Positions 1-9,005 of a stretch of 33,549 bases of DNA are shown here, piece by piece. The stretch is taken from contig DDNL01000049.1 in NCBI GenBank assembly GCA_002341165.1, positions 85,051-118,599 on the forward strand. The letters are read 5' to 3'. The translations under genes were made by a program, and so were the position numbers. This DNA is from Shewanellaceae bacterium UBA2521. GTDB taxonomy: Bacteria > Pseudomonadota > Gammaproteobacteria > Enterobacterales > Shewanellaceae. The notes under the pieces were generated by a model. It had not been told where the DNA came from. It worked only from the letters and a program-made list of their open reading frames with translations, and made no database searches. Within the stretch, counting starts at the first letter, position 1. Every line of letters starts with the position of its first letter.

Positions 1-896
1 ATATTGATATTGAGATCAGCTTTATTGTAAATGAAAAAGACATTCCTTTTACAGCACTTGAGTGCTCCAAAGATGACCTATCACATGTACGGTACACAGC
101 AGAGATAGAAAAAAGCATCATCGAACAACTCTATCATCACAATTGGAGATACGCTCCTATAAGCTACGAGTCCACACCAGTTCCTATGTCGTTAATACAC
201 GAAGCGCAATGTCAACATGGTGCAAAAAGACGGTTTGACAAACCTATCAATCCAGACCATAAAAGTTGGATGCAGAACCCTGAAACGGGAACCAAGGTTT
301 ATGCCATAAATGCTTGTATGAAATCCAAAGATCCTCTTCAAATTTGGGTAAAATCATCTACAGCAAATAACGACTCAAAACTCCAATCCACCTACAAAAT
401 AGATAAAATTGAAGATCCATTCACGCAAAGAGACCATAATGGCAAAGGTCATGATACCTTTAAACTATCAGGCATCAGTTCAGACGATCAAAGCATCGCA
501 ATAAGTGTCATTAAAAACAATGAAAAAGGAGATTACTCCACTATGGTTTTTGGTGTGACCGTCATCAAAAATGGTCAACAGTATCATTTACCCCAACAAA
601 AGATTATAAACACCTATTGGCAGAGACCCGATGCAGTCTTATCTGAAAGCGGTAATCGCCTTGTCATCCACACTGGTATATCTGTGAAGCTCTTTGAATA
701 TAACCAGAGCCAAGATCAATTCTTGCTTGTAGGAGAGCAAAGTTTAAAATCGATTCATCCTTGGAGTTATAGAGAAGGTTCTTTGTATATCACCTCCGAA
801 GGCGAGCGTGTATTTTTTGCTATGCACTCTCCCCGCAAAGAAAACGAAACATCTAAGAAAGAGTATTATCTCGTAAGCTTTAACGCTGCACCTTAG
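1..896 (+). CDS. Hypothetical protein, 5' end cut by window edge
   Basis: The reading frame is open from base 3, so the gene begins before the window. The first internal ATG at 186 is not its true start, because in-frame coding continues upstream without a stop. About 298 residues are visible. I do not recognise a family. The C-terminal half has alternating short beta-strand patterns, such as LSESGNRLVIHTGISVKLFEY, followed by similar strand-turn-strand segments, which resemble beta-propeller blades; this is inference from pattern only. No membrane segment is visible in the part present. The nearest neighbour is a chemoreceptor gene about 210 bases downstream on the same strand, separated by a stem-loop, so the two are probably independent units. 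The stop is TAG at 894-896. Confidence 0.6.
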   Translation, partial: IDIEISFIVNEKDIPFTALECSKDDLSHVRYTAEIEKSIIEQLYHHNWRYAPISYESTPVPMSLIHEAQCQHGAKRRFDKPINPDHKSWMQNPETGTKVYAINACMKSKDPLQIWVKSSTANNDSKLQSTYKIDKIEDPFTQRDHNGKGHDTFKLSGISSDDQSIAISVIKNNEKGDYSTMVFGVTVIKNGQQYHLPQQKIINTYWQRPDAVLSESGNRLVIHTGISVKLFEYNQSQDQFLLVGEQSLKSIHPWSYREGSLYITSEGERVFFAMHSPRKENETSKKEYYLVSFNAAP

Positions 897-902
897 TCTT
901 CA

Positions 903-941
903 TGCTCCATCGCTTGTATCTTCTTGCTCTGCGGTGGAGCA
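903..941 (+). terminator. 11-bp stem-loop after the first gene
   Basis: TGCTCCATCGC (903-913) pairs with GCGGTGGAGCA (931-941) over 11 positions with one G-U, around a 17-base loop. It begins seven bases after the stop codon of the upstream gene. No clean U-run follows, so it may be a weak or Rho-assisted terminator, or a 3'-end protecting hairpin. Confidence 0.4.
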
Positions 942-1017
942 GCTCCATCTCTTATATTGTCCGTTACTCTGCTCGATAGCACAGATCAAAAAAACCTATA
1001 AATTCGTTCATAAATAA

Positions 1018-1048
1018 ATCGATATCGATGCACAAAGTGTCACACTTT
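1018..1048. promoter_or_regulatory. Two adjacent dyads upstream of the chemoreceptor
   Basis: ATCGATATCGAT at 1018-1029 is a perfect 12-base palindrome. AAAGTGT-C-ACACTTT at 1034-1048 is a perfect 7-1-7 inverted repeat. Both lie in the 209-base gap before the chemoreceptor, 58 to 88 bases before its ATG. The second has the geometry of a transcription-factor operator, but no regulator is identified. Confidence 0.35.
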
Positions 1049-1105
1049 TTGCATTGTTTTATTCGAAGTAGGTAAAAGGTACTCATTCAATCGAGATAAC
1101 ACAAG

Positions 1106-2869
1106 ATGACTATCAAGCAAAGACTCTATTTATTATGCTTTATTACCATAGCAGGTATCATCCTACTTTTATTTGTAGGGCGATATCTAAATAATCAAAG
1201 TACCGAATTAAGTTATGCTGTGCAACTAGTTAAAGATCTAGAAATTCGATTACTTAATCTACGTCGTAATGAGAAAGATTTTTTGCTACGCAAAGATACA
1301 AAATACTTAGATAAATTTAATAAAAACTCGGAGATATTCATAAACAAGGAAGCAGAGTTACTTATAATATTAAACAAGTATGATTTTGAACTAGATTCCT
1401 TGAGAGATAACTTAAAATCGTACCAAGAAAGCTTTATCAACCTAGTGACCGCTTATCAAAAATTAGGCTTAAAAAGTTCTGAGGGGTTAATGGGTAAATA
1501 CTACCGTATTTATAACAAAGTTAAAACTGAATCAAGCTCACAAGCTCTACTGAACCTTATTATCTTCGACATCAATATCAGGCAAAAATCTCAAGTTAAA
1601 AGTCAACTCCTACCCACTTCAGCACCTTTCTCGTTACTTAAAGCCGCAAAAAAAGTAGTTGAGCAACAAAATATAATAGGCATAGAATACAACAAAGGTT
1701 TAAAAGGTAAAGTACGTGGACAGTCGCGTCAGATTGAAGGACACCTAAAAGAATTTACTGCCAATATTGGCGAAGCTGCCGAGACAAAACATGCCGATAT
1801 TCATTATATTAACTTAATGATTTCTTTATTTTTCTTAGTCAGTATCTTTCTCACTATTTTGCAATCGGCTCGCGTCATTAACTTGCAGCTCTCTAGCCTA
1901 CTGAGAACTATTTCAGAAATAGAAGATACGAACGCTATTTATTTACGTAGCCATCTTAAAGGTAAAGATGAACTGGTGACTATTGGTGAACACTTCAACA
2001 GTCTTTTAGATAAAATTGAAACACTCATTAAAAGCTCACAGTCTAAATCAGGAGAGCTCTTAAAAAGCACCAACACCATGCATGATGAACTGAGCCAAGT
2101 GATTGAGAAATTTAACTTTCAAGCTGATAAGACATCCATTATGGCAACAGCAGTGAGTGAAATGGTATCGACGATCAATGAAATATCCAATAGTACCTCT
2201 GTTGCAGCTGAGGGGGTGCATAAAGCTGTAAAAAATGCCAACCATGGCCGTAATACAGTTGAAGTTGCTGTGAAGAGCATTCAAACTCTGGGTGAAAATC
2301 TTGAGCATAGCCAAGAGTCCATTAACTCGCTCAATGCTCAGGTCGACAAAATTAGTCAAGCTGTTCTGTTGATTCAAGATATTGCCGAACAAACGAATTT
2401 ACTTGCACTCAATGCCGCTATTGAGGCTGCTCGAGCAGGTGAGCAAGGTCGAGGCTTCGCTGTTGTTGCCGATGAGGTACGCGCACTGGCAAGCCGTACA
2501 CGTGATTCAACTCAAGAGATCACCAATATCGTATCCGCCATTGAGGCGCAAATGTTTACTGTTGTGGACGAAATTAATCATTCGAATGAACAAGGCCAAA
2601 CTACAATGCAAACTTCGAAAGAGTTGGATGAAAGCTTAGAGCGTATTATTTCAGATATGGAAGCGATACAAACTAACTCCGAACGCATTGCAGCAGCTAT
2701 TGAACAACAAGGACTCGTCATGGGTCAAGTCAATGAATCGGTAGAAGAGTTTAGCCAAATTTCAGATCAGAACATGAAGTCCGCTAAAGAATGTATGATT
2801 GAAGTGGATGCTGTTTCGGGTCAAGCACATAATTTGGAAGAGTCTGTGTCGACTTTTAAAACCAATTAA
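1106..2869 (+). CDS. Methyl-accepting chemotaxis protein with HBM-like sensor
   Basis: This is a 587-residue inner-membrane chemoreceptor. TM1 lies at about residues 7-28, a periplasmic helical sensor at about 30-232, TM2 at about 235-253, a HAMP-like region at about 254-308, and then the long cytoplasmic signalling coiled coil. The hairpin tip at about 424-470 carries the near-invariant IAEQTNLLALNAAIEAARAG core and FAVVADEVR that contact CheA and CheW. The segment NLRRNEKDFLLR at 51-62 matches the signature of helical bimodular (HBM) sensors, which in known members bind small organic acids. The ligand here is unknown. No CheR-binding pentapeptide is present at the C-terminus (it ends in STFKTN). 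No che genes lie nearby, so it is an orphan receptor. Its TAA is followed by a hairpin shared with the convergent der. Confidence 0.93.
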   Translation: MTIKQRLYLLCFITIAGIILLLFVGRYLNNQSTELSYAVQLVKDLEIRLLNLRRNEKDFLLRKDTKYLDKFNKNSEIFINKEAELLIILNKYDFELDSLRDNLKSYQESFINLVTAYQKLGLKSSEGLMGKYYRIYNKVKTESSSQALLNLIIFDINIRQKSQVKSQLLPTSAPFSLLKAAKKVVEQQNIIGIEYNKGLKGKVRGQSRQIEGHLKEFTANIGEAAETKHADIHYINLMISLFFLVSIFLTILQSARVINLQLSSLLRTISEIEDTNAIYLRSHLKGKDELVTIGEHFNSLLDKIETLIKSSQSKSGELLKSTNTMHDELSQVIEKFNFQADKTSIMATAVSEMVSTINEISNSTSVAAEGVHKAVKNANHGRNTVEVAVKSIQTLGENLEHSQESINSLNAQVDKISQAVLLIQDIAEQTNLLALNAAIEAARAGEQGRGFAVVADEVRALASRTRDSTQEITNIVSAIEAQMFTVVDEINHSNEQGQTTMQTSKELDESLERIISDMEAIQTNSERIAAAIEQQGLVMGQVNESVEEFSQISDQNMKSAKECMIEVDAVSGQAHNLEESVSTFKTN

Positions 2870-2960
2870 TGCACTCGCGCACAAGTACAGAGAACTGGTA
2901 TCGAACTGCAACGTCATGAAAGTAAAACTTTTTCGTCACCCTCGCTTATCGTTGAAACTA

Positions 2961-2984
2961 AAAAGGACTCTATGAGTCCTTTTT
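2961..2984. terminator. Bidirectional intrinsic terminator, chemoreceptor/der
   Basis: AAAAGGACTC (2961-2970), loop TAT, and GAGTCCTTTT (2974-2983) form a perfect stem. It has an A-run on one side and a T-run on the other, so it can work in both directions between the two convergent genes. Confidence 0.85.
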
Positions 2985-2999
2985 TGACAGAATACGACG

Positions 3000-4466
3000 T
3001 TATTTTTTACCTCGAATCTGTTTTAAAATACGACGACGCTTATGCTGCTGTTTGACCGTTAACGACTTTTGTCGCCCTTCAAAAGGGTTCTCCGAACTTT
3101 GGAAGACCAACTTCAAAGGCGTTCCCACCATCTTCAGAGCACGTCTGAAGTAATTGGTTAAAAATCGTTTATAGCTGTCAGGTAGCTTATCAACCTGATT
3201 ACCGTGAATCACCACAATCGGTGGATTATAGCCGCCAGCATGAGCATATTTTAACTTAATACGACGTCCATTAACCAAAGGTGGCTGATGATCATCAACT
3301 GCTAACTTCATGATACGTGTTAACGATGAAGTCGATACACGCTGCGTTGCTGAAGCATAAGCGGCATTAACCGAATCAAATAAGTGACCGACTCCACTAC
3401 CATGCAGAGCTGAAATAAAATGAATCTGAGCAAAGTCGATAAAGCCTAATCTACGCTCAAGCTCTGATTTGATATCTTCTTTTATATCTTGATCTAAGCC
3501 GTCCCACTTATTCACAGCAAGCACTAAAGCACGTCCTGCATTCAAAGTGAAAGATAACAAGCTCAAGTCTTGATCAGCTAAACCTTCACGCGCATCAATC
3601 ACAAGAAGTACAACATTAGCATCTTCGATAGCTTTAAGTGTTTTAATGACTGAAAATTTCTCAACCGTCTCTTTTACTTTTTTACGTCTGCGCACACCTG
3701 CAGTATCAATCAAGACATAATCTCTATCATGACGTTGCATGGGAATATAAATGCTGTCTCGCGTTGTGCCAGGCATGTCATACACGACAACTCGCTCTTC
3801 ACCCAAGATACGGTTTGTTAACGTTGACTTGCCTACATTGGGCTTACCAATAATCGCAAGCTTAATCGGTAAGTCAGCAAACTTGGCCGCTTCTACATCT
3901 GCTTCTTCTTCGGTTAAAAAGGCACTTGAAACAGCTTCTTCGTCAGGTTCATCGGTTGTATCAGAATCTAAATTGGCAAAGTGCTCAGGTAAAGCTAGTT
4001 CAAGTAAGCGATGCAATCCACGACCATGTGCCGCTGCAACTTGATACACATCACCCAATGCTAAAGCATAAAATTCAGCGCAAGCTGAATCAGCATCAAT
4101 CCCATCACATTTATTAGCAACCAACAATACTTTCTTCTCTGATTGGCGTAAATGCTGAGCAATGGCTTGATCTGAAACGTTAAGTCCAGCTCGTGCATCC
4201 ACCATAAACAAGACGACATCAGCTTCTTCAATCGCAGCTAAAGACTGCTCAGCCATTTTCATCTCAATGCCTTCTTCTGTGCCGTCAATACCACCTGTAT
4301 CCACAACAATAAAAGACTGGCCAGAAAAGCTAGCTTGGCCATACTTACGATCTCGAGTTAAACCTGGAAAATCTGCAACTAAAGCATCTCTTGTTCGGGT
4401 CAATCGATTAAATAATGTCGACTTACCTACATTAGGTCGACCCACTAAAGCTACCACAGGTAACAT
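3000..4466 (-). CDS. der: Ribosome biogenesis GTPase Der (EngA)
   Basis: The protein is 488 residues, close to E. coli Der (490). It has the diagnostic tandem G domains: P-loop GRPNVGKS at 9-16 with NKCD at 118-121, and a second P-loop GKPNVGKS at 207-214 with NKWD further on. A C-terminal KH-like domain and a basic tail (KQQHKRRRILKQIRGKK) follow. An acidic linker at about 166-197 joins the G domains. In this family it acts in late 50S subunit maturation. The start is ATG at 4466 with AGAGG seven bases upstream. It is the last gene of the hisS-yfgM-bamB-der row, but a hairpin terminator lies between bamB and der, so its expression may be partly uncoupled from the upstream genes. Confidence 0.98.
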   Translation of the reverse strand: MLPVVALVGRPNVGKSTLFNRLTRTRDALVADFPGLTRDRKYGQASFSGQSFIVVDTGGIDGTEEGIEMKMAEQSLAAIEEADVVLFMVDARAGLNVSDQAIAQHLRQSEKKVLLVANKCDGIDADSACAEFYALALGDVYQVAAAHGRGLHRLLELALPEHFANLDSDTTDEPDEEAVSSAFLTEEEADVEAAKFADLPIKLAIIGKPNVGKSTLTNRILGEERVVVYDMPGTTRDSIYIPMQRHDRDYVLIDTAGVRRRKKVKETVEKFSVIKTLKAIEDANVVLLVIDAREGLADQDLSLLSFTLNAGRALVLAVNKWDGLDQDIKEDIKSELERRLGFIDFAQIHFISALHGSGVGHLFDSVNAAYASATQRVSTSSLTRIMKLAVDDHQPPLVNGRRIKLKYAHAGGYNPPIVVIHGNQVDKLPDSYKRFLTNYFRRALKMVGTPLKLVFQSSENPFEGRQKSLTVKQQHKRRRILKQIRGKK

Positions 4467-4498
4467 GTTAAAACCTCTTTTGTTTGCTACATTGCATT

Positions 4499-4529
4499 AA
4501 AAAAGCCCTACTTAGATAAGGGCTTTTTT
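4499..4529 (-). terminator. Hairpin terminator between bamB and der
   Basis: AAAAAGCCCT (4500-4509) pairs with AGGGCTTTTT (4519-4528), with a nine-base loop and T-runs on both strands. Read on the minus strand it follows bamB and precedes der by about 35 bases, so it should terminate or attenuate the upstream operon. Confidence 0.75.
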
Positions 4530-4552
4530 ATATTTTCAATTCAAAGCCTACT

Positions 4553-5749
4553 TTATTGTTTCACAACAACCCGTGCGATATCGCCATCTCGGCTCTGAAA
4601 TAGAAACTTCTTATCATCTGTCACAATAGGCTGTCCTAACAAGCCGTGACTATCTGCTCGTACACGTGCCACAAAAGCTCCTGTTCGAGCATCTAGAGCG
4701 TGAACATAACCTTCAAAGTCACCTACGACAACAACACCGTTGATCACAGCCGGCGCTGTGAGCTGTCGAAGTGTTAAGTTTTTATTACGCCACAACTCTT
4801 TGCCTGTCTGCCTGTCTACCGAAATCACATTATCACGTGCATCCGTTAAAAACAATGTATTCCCTTGTACAGCAAGATTGTTTAAGCCGGAATAATTACG
4901 CTTCCATATCACCTTACCATCACGCACATTCAGGGAAACAAGATGACCATTAAAACCCAGTACATAGAGACTCTGATCGACAACGAGGACTTTAGCATCA
5001 ATATCCCGTATGCGTTCTAAATCGTTAGTGCCTTGAGGTACTGTAAGCTGAGACATCCAAGCAGGCAAACCTGTTTGAGCATCGAGCACAACCAATTTAC
5101 CTTCAGCTGTGCCAAAAATAATAGCTCCATATTCAGCAACAGGTTCACTGGTTCCACGTAATGTCAATGCAGGTAAAGCACTATAGAAATCCCATACTTT
5201 TTTTCCTGTCTCTACATCAAAAGCATAGATAATACCCGATGCAGCATGTACCACGACTTTATTCAATGCCAGAACAGGTTTGGATAACAGCTCTCCTGCA
5301 AGCTTCTGTGACCACAACAGACGTCCGGTTTCTGCATCGAGCGCAGTAATCAAGCCATGCTCACTGCCAACAAAAACCTTTTTATAGCCAACAGTCAATC
5401 CACTTGCAAGACGTGCATTATTCACATCATTGAGCGGTGCCTTTTCTATGACATCTAATATTTTTGTTTGCCAAACCACGTCACCACTTTGTTCATCAAA
5501 AGCCATGACTTTGGAGTAGCGATCCGCTGCAAAATACTTGCCATAACCTATAGCTGGATTGAGTCTAGAGTAATAGTCTCCAACGCCTGAACCAATGGTT
5601 TCACTCCAATCCACTTTAGCTTCCATCACTTGCTTAAACGTATTTAATGTTGCGGGCTCTTCAGGTACATAACCATCCGATGAACAAGCTTGCAGTAGGC
5701 ATGAAATCCATAATACTTTAATGATGTTATGCACACTCTTCACAATCAT
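4553..5749 (-). CDS. bamB: Outer membrane assembly lipoprotein BamB
   Basis: This 398-residue lipoprotein is a subunit of the BAM complex that folds beta-barrels into the outer membrane. A signal peptide ends in lipobox LQAC with lipidated Cys22. The next residue is Ser, which favours outer-membrane sorting by Lol. The remainder is a PQQ-type eight-bladed propeller, with repeated W-docking blades such as ALDAETGRLLW, AFDVETGKKVW, VLDAQTGLPAW and SVDRQTGKELW. The ATG at 5749 is preceded by AAGGAT at good spacing. The gene starts 13 bases after the yfgM stop and is clearly in the same operon. Synteny hisS-yfgM-bamB-der matches other gammaproteobacteria. Confidence 0.96.
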   Translation of the reverse strand: MIVKSVHNIIKVLWISCLLQACSSDGYVPEEPATLNTFKQVMEAKVDWSETIGSGVGDYYSRLNPAIGYGKYFAADRYSKVMAFDEQSGDVVWQTKILDVIEKAPLNDVNNARLASGLTVGYKKVFVGSEHGLITALDAETGRLLWSQKLAGELLSKPVLALNKVVVHAASGIIYAFDVETGKKVWDFYSALPALTLRGTSEPVAEYGAIIFGTAEGKLVVLDAQTGLPAWMSQLTVPQGTNDLERIRDIDAKVLVVDQSLYVLGFNGHLVSLNVRDGKVIWKRNYSGLNNLAVQGNTLFLTDARDNVISVDRQTGKELWRNKNLTLRQLTAPAVINGVVVVGDFEGYVHALDARTGAFVARVRADSHGLLGQPIVTDDKKFLFQSRDGDIARVVVKQ

Positions 5750-5762
5750 AATATCCTTATTT

Positions 5763-6437
5763 TTACTGAGTTCGAGTTAAGTCATCAAGCTTCATTTGTA
5801 ATAATGGATCAACCGGATCAGCTGCTTTATTTTTAAATGTCTTAGACTGCTCTATCGCAGCACTATAGGCTTTACGTGCAGCTTCTATTTGACCTTGATT
5901 GAGATAAATATCACCCTTTAATGCTTCAGATGCGGCGATAAAAGATGGGCTTTTCACCTGACCTAAAGTGGTAAGTGCCGCTTCATACTCTTTTAAATAA
6001 AATTGAATCCGTGCCAAACGTACTTGAGCTGTTTGAGATAAAATAGAGTCAGAATTGCCTATCAACTGCTGTAGCATTTGCTTCGCTTCTTCGTAACGTT
6101 GGTGATCTACATGAATCTTAGCCACCATAAGATGCAACAAGCTAGAATAGGCTTTATGATTGACTTCGGTATCAAACTTCTCTACAGCTAAAATAAAATC
6201 TTCTGGCTTATCTTTCAAAGCTAAAGTTTCATTATAACGATTTGATGCATCTTCTTTTTCTTTTAAATCATGCTCTTGATAAGACTTAAAACCTAAATAT
6301 AGAGCCATGCTTGCAATAATCGATATAATCAGCGTGACACCATACTCTTTCCACAAGCGTTTTAAAGTCTCTTCTGATTGTTCTTCTGAATTAAAAAATT
6401 CAGCGAGTTCCGTTTTCATACTCTTAAAAAATGTCAT
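5763..6437 (-). CDS. yfgM: YfgM-like inner-membrane TPR protein (periplasmic chaperone/ancillary SecYEG factor)
   Basis: The protein has 224 residues: a short cytoplasmic N-terminus, one membrane segment at about 34-52 (rich in I, S, A and L), and a periplasmic TPR-like helical region to the end. This is the architecture of YfgM (TPR_21 family). In E. coli, YfgM binds PpiD at the SecYEG translocon and affects envelope stress. The start is ATG at 6437. Its ribosome-binding site AAGGA overlaps the hisS stop codon, with only five bases between the genes, so translational coupling is likely. An in-frame ATG six codons in is less well placed relative to this site. Confidence 0.92.
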   Translation of the reverse strand: MTFFKSMKTELAEFFNSEEQSEETLKRLWKEYGVTLIISIIASMALYLGFKSYQEHDLKEKEDASNRYNETLALKDKPEDFILAVEKFDTEVNHKAYSSLLHLMVAKIHVDHQRYEEAKQMLQQLIGNSDSILSQTAQVRLARIQFYLKEYEAALTTLGQVKSPSFIAASEALKGDIYLNQGQIEAARKAYSAAIEQSKTFKNKAADPVDPLLQMKLDDLTRTQ

Positions 6438-6442
6438 GATTT

Positions 6443-7735
6443 TTATCCTTTATTGTTCTCATGCAAATGTGTTTCTAAATACGATACTAAAGCCGACTGA
6501 GCCAATACAACTTGATCACTTTGACCTCGTAGTGATTTCACAATAACCTGTTCTTGAGCTATTTCATCATCACCAAGAATCACAGCGAATTGAGCTTGAC
6601 TGCGATCTGCTCGCTTCATTTGCTTTTTCATCGCTCCGCCACCACAATGTTGCAGTACACGCGCATAAGGCAATGCATCTCTTAGACTTTGCGCTAAAAG
6701 AAAACTAACCTGTTCTGCATTTTGTCCTAAAGCAATCATATAAATATCAGCAGATTGCACTGTATCTTGGCCAAAAGCATGCTGCTCTAAAAGCAACACA
6801 ATACGCTCAACACCCATAGCAAAACCCACAGCAGGTGTTGGACGCCCTCCGAGCTGCTCGACAAGCGTATCATAACGCCCACCACCCAAAATAGCACTTT
6901 GTGCGCCAAGTTGATCCGTCACCCACTCAAAAACCGTATGGTTATAGTAATCCAAACCACGAACTAAACGCGGGTTCACTCTGTAGGTGATACCTGCATA
7001 ATCAAGTAGCTGACATACACGTGCAAAATGGGCTTGGCTTTGTTCAGTGAGAAAATCAGATAAAACAGGAGCGTCAGCAAGTAAAGCTTGAGTCTGCTCA
7101 TTCTTACTATCTAAAATACGTAGCACATTGGTCTGTAAACGCCTTTGACTGTCTTCATCAAGTCTTTCTGCAAGAGGCGTTAAGTAGTCAATTAAAGCCT
7201 GCTTATAAGCTTCTCGCTCAGCGGCTAAACCGATACTATTTACTTCTAAACTCACATGCTCGAACAAGCCTAGTTTCTTCCACAGTTGTGCTGACATCAA
7301 CAGTACTTCAGCATCCGCATCAGCAGATGCAACACCATAAAATTCAACACCAAACTGATGAAACTGGCGATAGCGGCCTTTTTGTGGTCTCTCATAACGA
7401 AACATAGGGCCTGCATACCATAATCGCTGCTCTTGATTATAGAGTAAGCCATGCTGCTGACCTGCACGAACAACTGCAGCCGTGCCTTCTGGTCGAAGTG
7501 TTATAGATTCTTGATTACGATCAGCAAAGGTATACATTTCTTTTGCGACAATATCAGTTTCTTCACCAATAGAGCGTTGAAATAATCCTGTTGATTCCAC
7601 AATCGGAGTTCGGATTTCTTGATACGCATAACTCGATGTTAACTCACGAATCGCTGTTTCGAGCTTCTGCCAAAGCCCAACCTGAGCAGGCAAAATATCA
7701 CTCATACCACGTAGGGCTTGTATATTTTTTGTCAC
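6443..7735 (-). CDS. hisS: Histidyl-tRNA synthetase
   Basis: This class II aminoacyl-tRNA synthetase of 430 residues charges tRNA-His. Motif 2 is covered by RPEGT (81-85) and MFRYERPQKGRYRQFHQFG (111-129). The histidine-specific peptide LVRGLDYYNHTVFEW lies at about 257-271, and motif 3 is GFAMGVERI. A C-terminal anticodon-binding domain follows. The start codon is GTG at 7735. It is preferred because MTKNIQALRGM aligns with the family N-terminus (E. coli MAKNIQAIRGM) and AAGAGAT lies just upstream. The gene begins the hisS-yfgM-bamB unit, 148 bases after ispG, a gap long enough for its own promoter. Confidence 0.98.
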   Translation of the reverse strand: MTKNIQALRGMSDILPAQVGLWQKLETAIRELTSSYAYQEIRTPIVESTGLFQRSIGEETDIVAKEMYTFADRNQESITLRPEGTAAVVRAGQQHGLLYNQEQRLWYAGPMFRYERPQKGRYRQFHQFGVEFYGVASADADAEVLLMSAQLWKKLGLFEHVSLEVNSIGLAAEREAYKQALIDYLTPLAERLDEDSQRRLQTNVLRILDSKNEQTQALLADAPVLSDFLTEQSQAHFARVCQLLDYAGITYRVNPRLVRGLDYYNHTVFEWVTDQLGAQSAILGGGRYDTLVEQLGGRPTPAVGFAMGVERIVLLLEQHAFGQDTVQSADIYMIALGQNAEQVSFLLAQSLRDALPYARVLQHCGGGAMKKQMKRADRSQAQFAVILGDDEIAQEQVIVKSLRGQSDQVVLAQSALVSYLETHLHENNKG

Positions 7736-7788
7736 GTTTTTATCTCTTTTCTTTCATGCTGCACAGCAATAGTTATCGGTAAAATTTA

Positions 7789-7817
7789 TCTATACACTCG
7801 GTAAAGTAGACTTTAAA
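7789..7817 (-). promoter_or_regulatory. Possible sigma70 promoter for hisS
   Basis: On the minus strand TTTAAA and TATAGA are separated by exactly 17 bases in the ispG-hisS gap. Both hexamers are weak matches (four of six at the -10), so this is only a candidate. Confidence 0.25.
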
Positions 7818-7883
7818 GTTGCTGCTCGCTTTATTACAGCTATATTCTGTTTCAAGATAAAGCAAAGCTCTATCTCTGATACA

Positions 7884-8990
7884 CTAGATTTCATGAATAT
7901 CAATACGTTGTTGTATTCTCAAAGCCTGTGCACGTATTTTTTGTTCTAGCTGATCAATGAGCTGGTCATTATCAAGCCGTCCTTCTCGCTGCCCCGCGAT
8001 ATAAAGACCACTTTTCTTATGGCTTCCAGCTAGCCCTACATCTGAAATTAAAGCTTCACCTGGACCATTGACCACACAACCTATCACAGATACATCCATA
8101 GGTGTTGTAATATCTTCTAGACGTTCCTCTAACGCATTCATAGTTTGAATCACATCAAACTCTTGTCTTGAACACGAGGGACAAGCAATGAAGTTAATAC
8201 CGCGAGAGCGTAACTTGAGCGATTTTAAAATATCAAAACCCACTTTAACTTCTTGCACGGGGTCAGCTGCTAAAGATACACGCAAAGTATCACCGATACC
8301 TTCAGCAAGTAGCATACCTAAACCAATAGCTGATTTAATAGAACCGGCACGTTCACCACCTGCTTCAGTAATACCTAAATGCAACGGCTGATCTATCTGC
8401 TTGGAGAGCATACGATAAGCATCGACAGCTAAAAAGACATCAGACGCTTTCACACTGACTTTGAACTGATCAAATTGCATCGTTTGTAAAATATCAACAT
8501 GGCGCATAGCAGATTCAAGTAACGCTTGAGCTGTAGGTTCTTTGTATTTATCAACGAGATCTTTTTCTAAAGAGCCACCATTAACTCCAATACGTATAGG
8601 AATGTTTTTATCACGCGCACAGTCTACTACAGCACGAATTCTATCTTGGTGACCGATGTTACCAGGATTAATGCGTAAACAATCCACACCATACTCAGCA
8701 ACTTTCAATGCAATACGGTAATCAAAATGAATATCAGCTACAAGAGGGACATTTGTACGTTGCTTGATCAATTTGAAAGCTTCTGCTGCATCCATAGTCG
8801 GTACAGAAACACGCACGATGTCTGCACCTGCTTGCTCAAGTGCTAAAATTTGTTGTACCGTTGCATCAACATCTGTTGTTCGGGTATTCGTCATCGACTG
8901 CACAGCAATAGGCGCATCGCCCCCAATGGGTACATTCCCCACATAAATTTGCTGTGTTTTTTTACGAATAATAGGATTTTTATTGTACAT
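7884..8990 (-). CDS. ispG: 4-hydroxy-3-methylbut-2-enyl diphosphate synthase (IspG/GcpE)
   Basis: This 368-residue [4Fe-4S] enzyme converts MEcPP to HMBPP in the MEP isoprenoid pathway, using reduced flavodoxin or ferredoxin. The cluster ligands are in place at Cys270, Cys273 (ACPSC) and Cys305 (GCVVNGPGEA), plus Glu312, the same numbering as in the E. coli enzyme. An N-terminal TIM barrel carries the conserved VQSMTNT. ATG at 8990 is preceded by AAAGAG. The gene follows rodZ by 15 bases in the pilF-rodZ-ispG row. IspE, elsewhere in this window, is another enzyme of the same pathway. Confidence 0.98.
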   Translation of the reverse strand: MYNKNPIIRKKTQQIYVGNVPIGGDAPIAVQSMTNTRTTDVDATVQQILALEQAGADIVRVSVPTMDAAEAFKLIKQRTNVPLVADIHFDYRIALKVAEYGVDCLRINPGNIGHQDRIRAVVDCARDKNIPIRIGVNGGSLEKDLVDKYKEPTAQALLESAMRHVDILQTMQFDQFKVSVKASDVFLAVDAYRMLSKQIDQPLHLGITEAGGERAGSIKSAIGLGMLLAEGIGDTLRVSLAADPVQEVKVGFDILKSLKLRSRGINFIACPSCSRQEFDVIQTMNALEERLEDITTPMDVSVIGCVVNGPGEALISDVGLAGSHKKSGLYIAGQREGRLDNDQLIDQLEQKIRAQALRIQQRIDIHEI

Positions 8991-9005
8991 AAATCGCTCT
9001 TTACT

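Noticed and set aside
1073..1099. Sigma28-like promoter (TAAAAGGT-N11-CGAGATAA) before the chemoreceptor
   Set aside because: Only about half of the consensus matches, and transcription would start at or after the ATG.
3751..4500. Plus-strand open frames of 60-97 codons opposite der
   Set aside because: They are antisense to a clearly coding gene and show no ribosome-binding site or independent protein pattern.
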